Source: Euryarchaeota archaeon UBA13 (lineage in GTDB: Archaea > Thermoplasmatota > Poseidoniia > Poseidoniales > Poseidoniaceae). From it: 8,671 bases of DNA. The notes beneath the pieces are model-generated. The model ran no database searches, was not told where the DNA came from, and saw only the letters and a list, made by a program, of their open reading frames with translations. The DNA lies in contig DAHU01000061.1 of the NCBI GenBank assembly GCA_002495945.1, positions 1-8,671 on the forward strand. Reading direction: 5' to 3'. Position 1 is the stretch's first letter. Every line of letters begins with the position of its first letter. Both the position numbers and the translations under genes were made by a program. Positions 7,197 through 8,671 of the stretch are shown here, in pieces.

Positions 7197-8671
7197 TCAT
7201 CTTTCTCTGTTGAGCGATCTTCCATTTTTTCAAATAATTCTCTAATTAGTTTGACAGAGGCTCGATCAGGAGCCTCCCTTTCTTCTCGAGTCCATGTTCT
7301 AGGATGTAAAAGCAGAAGAGCAGTCATGAGTTCTAATCGACCAAACCACATCAATATTGATGTTATTACAAGGGAAGGTGCACCAAGAGATGCCCAAGTA
7401 TTAGATGGCCCATAATCTCCCAGAGTAGGCCCTGTGTTTCCTAAAGAAGACGCTACAACAGCAATGATTGATTCAAAATCTGAATTGGGCATTGTTACAG
7501 CGAGAATTAAACAAGATAATGCAAAGATACCCGTCCAAACGAATAGCATACCAACAACTAAACCTAACCTATCGCTTTCAACCACTTCATTATTCATTCG
7601 TATTCTAAATATCCTCTTTGGTTGAGCGATCCTTCCTATTTCTCTCCAAGCTACTTTCAAAGCTAATTTAACCCTCATTAGTTTGAGTCCGCCACTGGTT
7701 GAACCAGCACATGCCCCAACAATCATTAGTAAAAACAAGAAAACATGAGTTACTACCGGCCATAACATATAATCCGTGGTTGTATAACCAGTTGACGTTC
7801 CAATGGACACAACTGTAAATAGCGAGTCAAAAAATCCTTCACTGAATGAATCACCTTGCGAGATTAATGCGAAAAATACGAATGCAGTTGTTGTGATAAT
7901 GACGAGAACATAACTCCTTCCTTCCTGGTCTGAAAATACCTTGTCCCACTGCTTTTCCCATGCTAACCAAATCAATGTGAAATTAACTCCGGCAAGGAAC
8001 ATAAAGCATATTATAATCGCTTCAACAACAAAACTATCATAGTAACCTATCGATTGATCATGTGTTGAAAATCCACCAGATGGCATTGTTGTTAAACCAT
8101 GGTTGAACGCATCAAATGGGCTCAAATTTCCTATTGTTCCAAGCAGCAAAATTTCCAGAGCAGTCAAGACGATGTATATCGACCACAACGCAACGGCAGT
8201 TTCCTGAAGTTTTGGGCGCAATTTGGATAGAGAAGGTCCAGTTAACTCAGCTCTTGCCAAAGCCATACCTCCACCTAAAACTCTTGACAGGAGCATTAAT
8301 CCAAGCATAATGATACCCATCCCGCCAAGCCACTGAGTTAGCGATCTCCATACGAGAATACCTTTGGGTTGAGCATTGATACAGTCAGGTGTCCCCCCGT
8401 CACAATAGGGGCTAGTAGACATTTCAATTACTGTGGCACCGGTTGTTGTAAAGCCAGACATTGCTTCAAACCAAGAGTTAACGAATCCTCTGGCGATATC
8501 CATCATACTAGAACCATCTGTAAACGGACCGTGAAAAACTCCACCTAACCAAAACGGAAAACTCCCAACAAAAACAGCAACAGGCCAAGCAAGGGCGACA
8601 GCAGCAAACGCTTCTCTATCTCGCAATCTTTCAGTTGTGTCGGACCTAACTCCAAATGTCAATAATCCCAA
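7193..8671 (-). CDS. trkH: TrkH/KtrB-family potassium uptake membrane subunit, N-terminus outside window
   Basis: This is the ion-conducting membrane subunit of a Trk/Ktr potassium uptake system, normally controlled by a nucleotide-binding TrkA/KtrA partner that is not present here. Numbering from the first in-window codon (492 residues), the four pore-loop filters are visible: TTTGAT (75-80), MPSGGF (196-201), STGY (293-296) and NTGP (412-415). Other family landmarks are the conserved QWLGGMGI (113-120) after the first pore loop and GSTSGGLK (323-330) after the third. Membrane helices alternate with these loops, and a charged cytoplasmic tail (about 460-492) ends the chain. The frame is open to the window edge; the TTG there is not a convincing start, because the sequence begins in the RDREAF segment that normally follows the first two helices, so roughly 60-100 residues are probably missing. 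The gene converges on rfcL with a 4-base overlap. A loop carrying C90 and C97 is unusual. Confidence 0.95.
   Translation of the reverse strand: MGLLTFGVRSDTTERLRDREAFAAVALAWPVAVFVGSFPFWLGGVFHGPFTDGSSMMDIARGFVNSWFEAMSGFTTTGATVIEMSTSPYCDGGTPDCINAQPKGILVWRSLTQWLGGMGIIMLGLMLLSRVLGGGMALARAELTGPSLSKLRPKLQETAVALWSIYIVLTALEILLLGTIGNLSPFDAFNHGLTTMPSGGFSTHDQSIGYYDSFVVEAIIICFMFLAGVNFTLIWLAWEKQWDKVFSDQEGRSYVLVIITTTAFVFFALISQGDSFSEGFFDSLFTVVSIGTSTGYTTTDYMLWPVVTHVFLFLLMIVGACAGSTSGGLKLMRVKLALKVAWREIGRIAQPKRIFRIRMNNEVVESDRLGLVVGMLFVWTGIFALSCLILAVTMPNSDFESIIAVVASSLGNTGPTLGDYGPSNTWASLGAPSLVITSILMWFGRLELMTALLLLHPRTWTREEREAPDRASVKLIRELFEKMEDRSTEKDD
7225..7230 (+). terminator. Possible T-run terminator for the glyS-rfcL transcript
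   Basis: Six consecutive T residues on the plus strand, about 30 bases after the rfcL stop and inside the 3' end of trkH, with further T-rich sequence around them. Archaeal RNA polymerase can stop at T-rich tracts without a hairpin. A run of six is modest, so this is a weak candidate, listed because there is no spacer in which a better one could sit. Confidence 0.25.

Noticed and set aside
7434..8310. Plus-strand frames of about 63 codons under trkH
   Set aside because: They are antisense to TrkH membrane helices and pore loops and have no independent support.
8669..8671. TTG at the window edge as the trkH start
   Set aside because: The sequence there corresponds to the segment after the second membrane helix of the family, and the frame is still open, so the true start lies outside.

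Overview
The window is ordinary archaeal chromosome with four well-recognised genes and almost no spacer. I read the source as a mesophilic, AT-rich euryarchaeon, most likely Thermoplasmatota such as marine group II or III. The archaeal assignment rests on an archaeal-type clamp-loader large subunit (RfcL), a single-chain zinc-containing class II glycyl-tRNA synthetase, an archaeal-style Lhr helicase, TATA-like AT-rich stretches, and starts without clear Shine-Dalgarno sites. The group assignment is inference only; no rRNA is present and base composition was judged by eye.

Layout, left to right. Positions 1-3755, minus strand: one uninterrupted reading frame of at least 1251 codons for a large Lhr-family helicase. 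It starts at 3755 and its 3' end lies beyond the window. I translated every codon in this frame; there is no internal stop or frameshift. Positions 3756-3984: a very AT-rich divergent control region serving lhr leftward and the synthetase rightward, with TATA candidates for both and short direct and inverted repeats. Positions 3985-5658, plus strand: glycyl-tRNA synthetase. Positions 5697-7196, plus strand: RfcL, 38 bases downstream and probably co-transcribed. Positions 7193-8671, minus strand: a TrkH-type potassium transporter subunit that lacks its N-terminus because the window ends. It converges on rfcL with a 4-base overlap in which one palindromic CTAG provides part of both stop codons.

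Together the genes cover tRNA charging, sliding-clamp loading at the replication fork, RNA/DNA duplex unwinding and potassium uptake. The glyS-rfcL pair is the only likely operon. I see no mobile element, CRISPR array, tRNA, rRNA, phage gene or defence cassette, and no convincing new multigene system. The points most worth a second look are protein-level: the long C-terminal extension of the helicase, two insertions around the RfcL ATPase site, its abbreviated C-terminal PCNA-binding motif, and a two-cysteine extracellular loop in TrkH.
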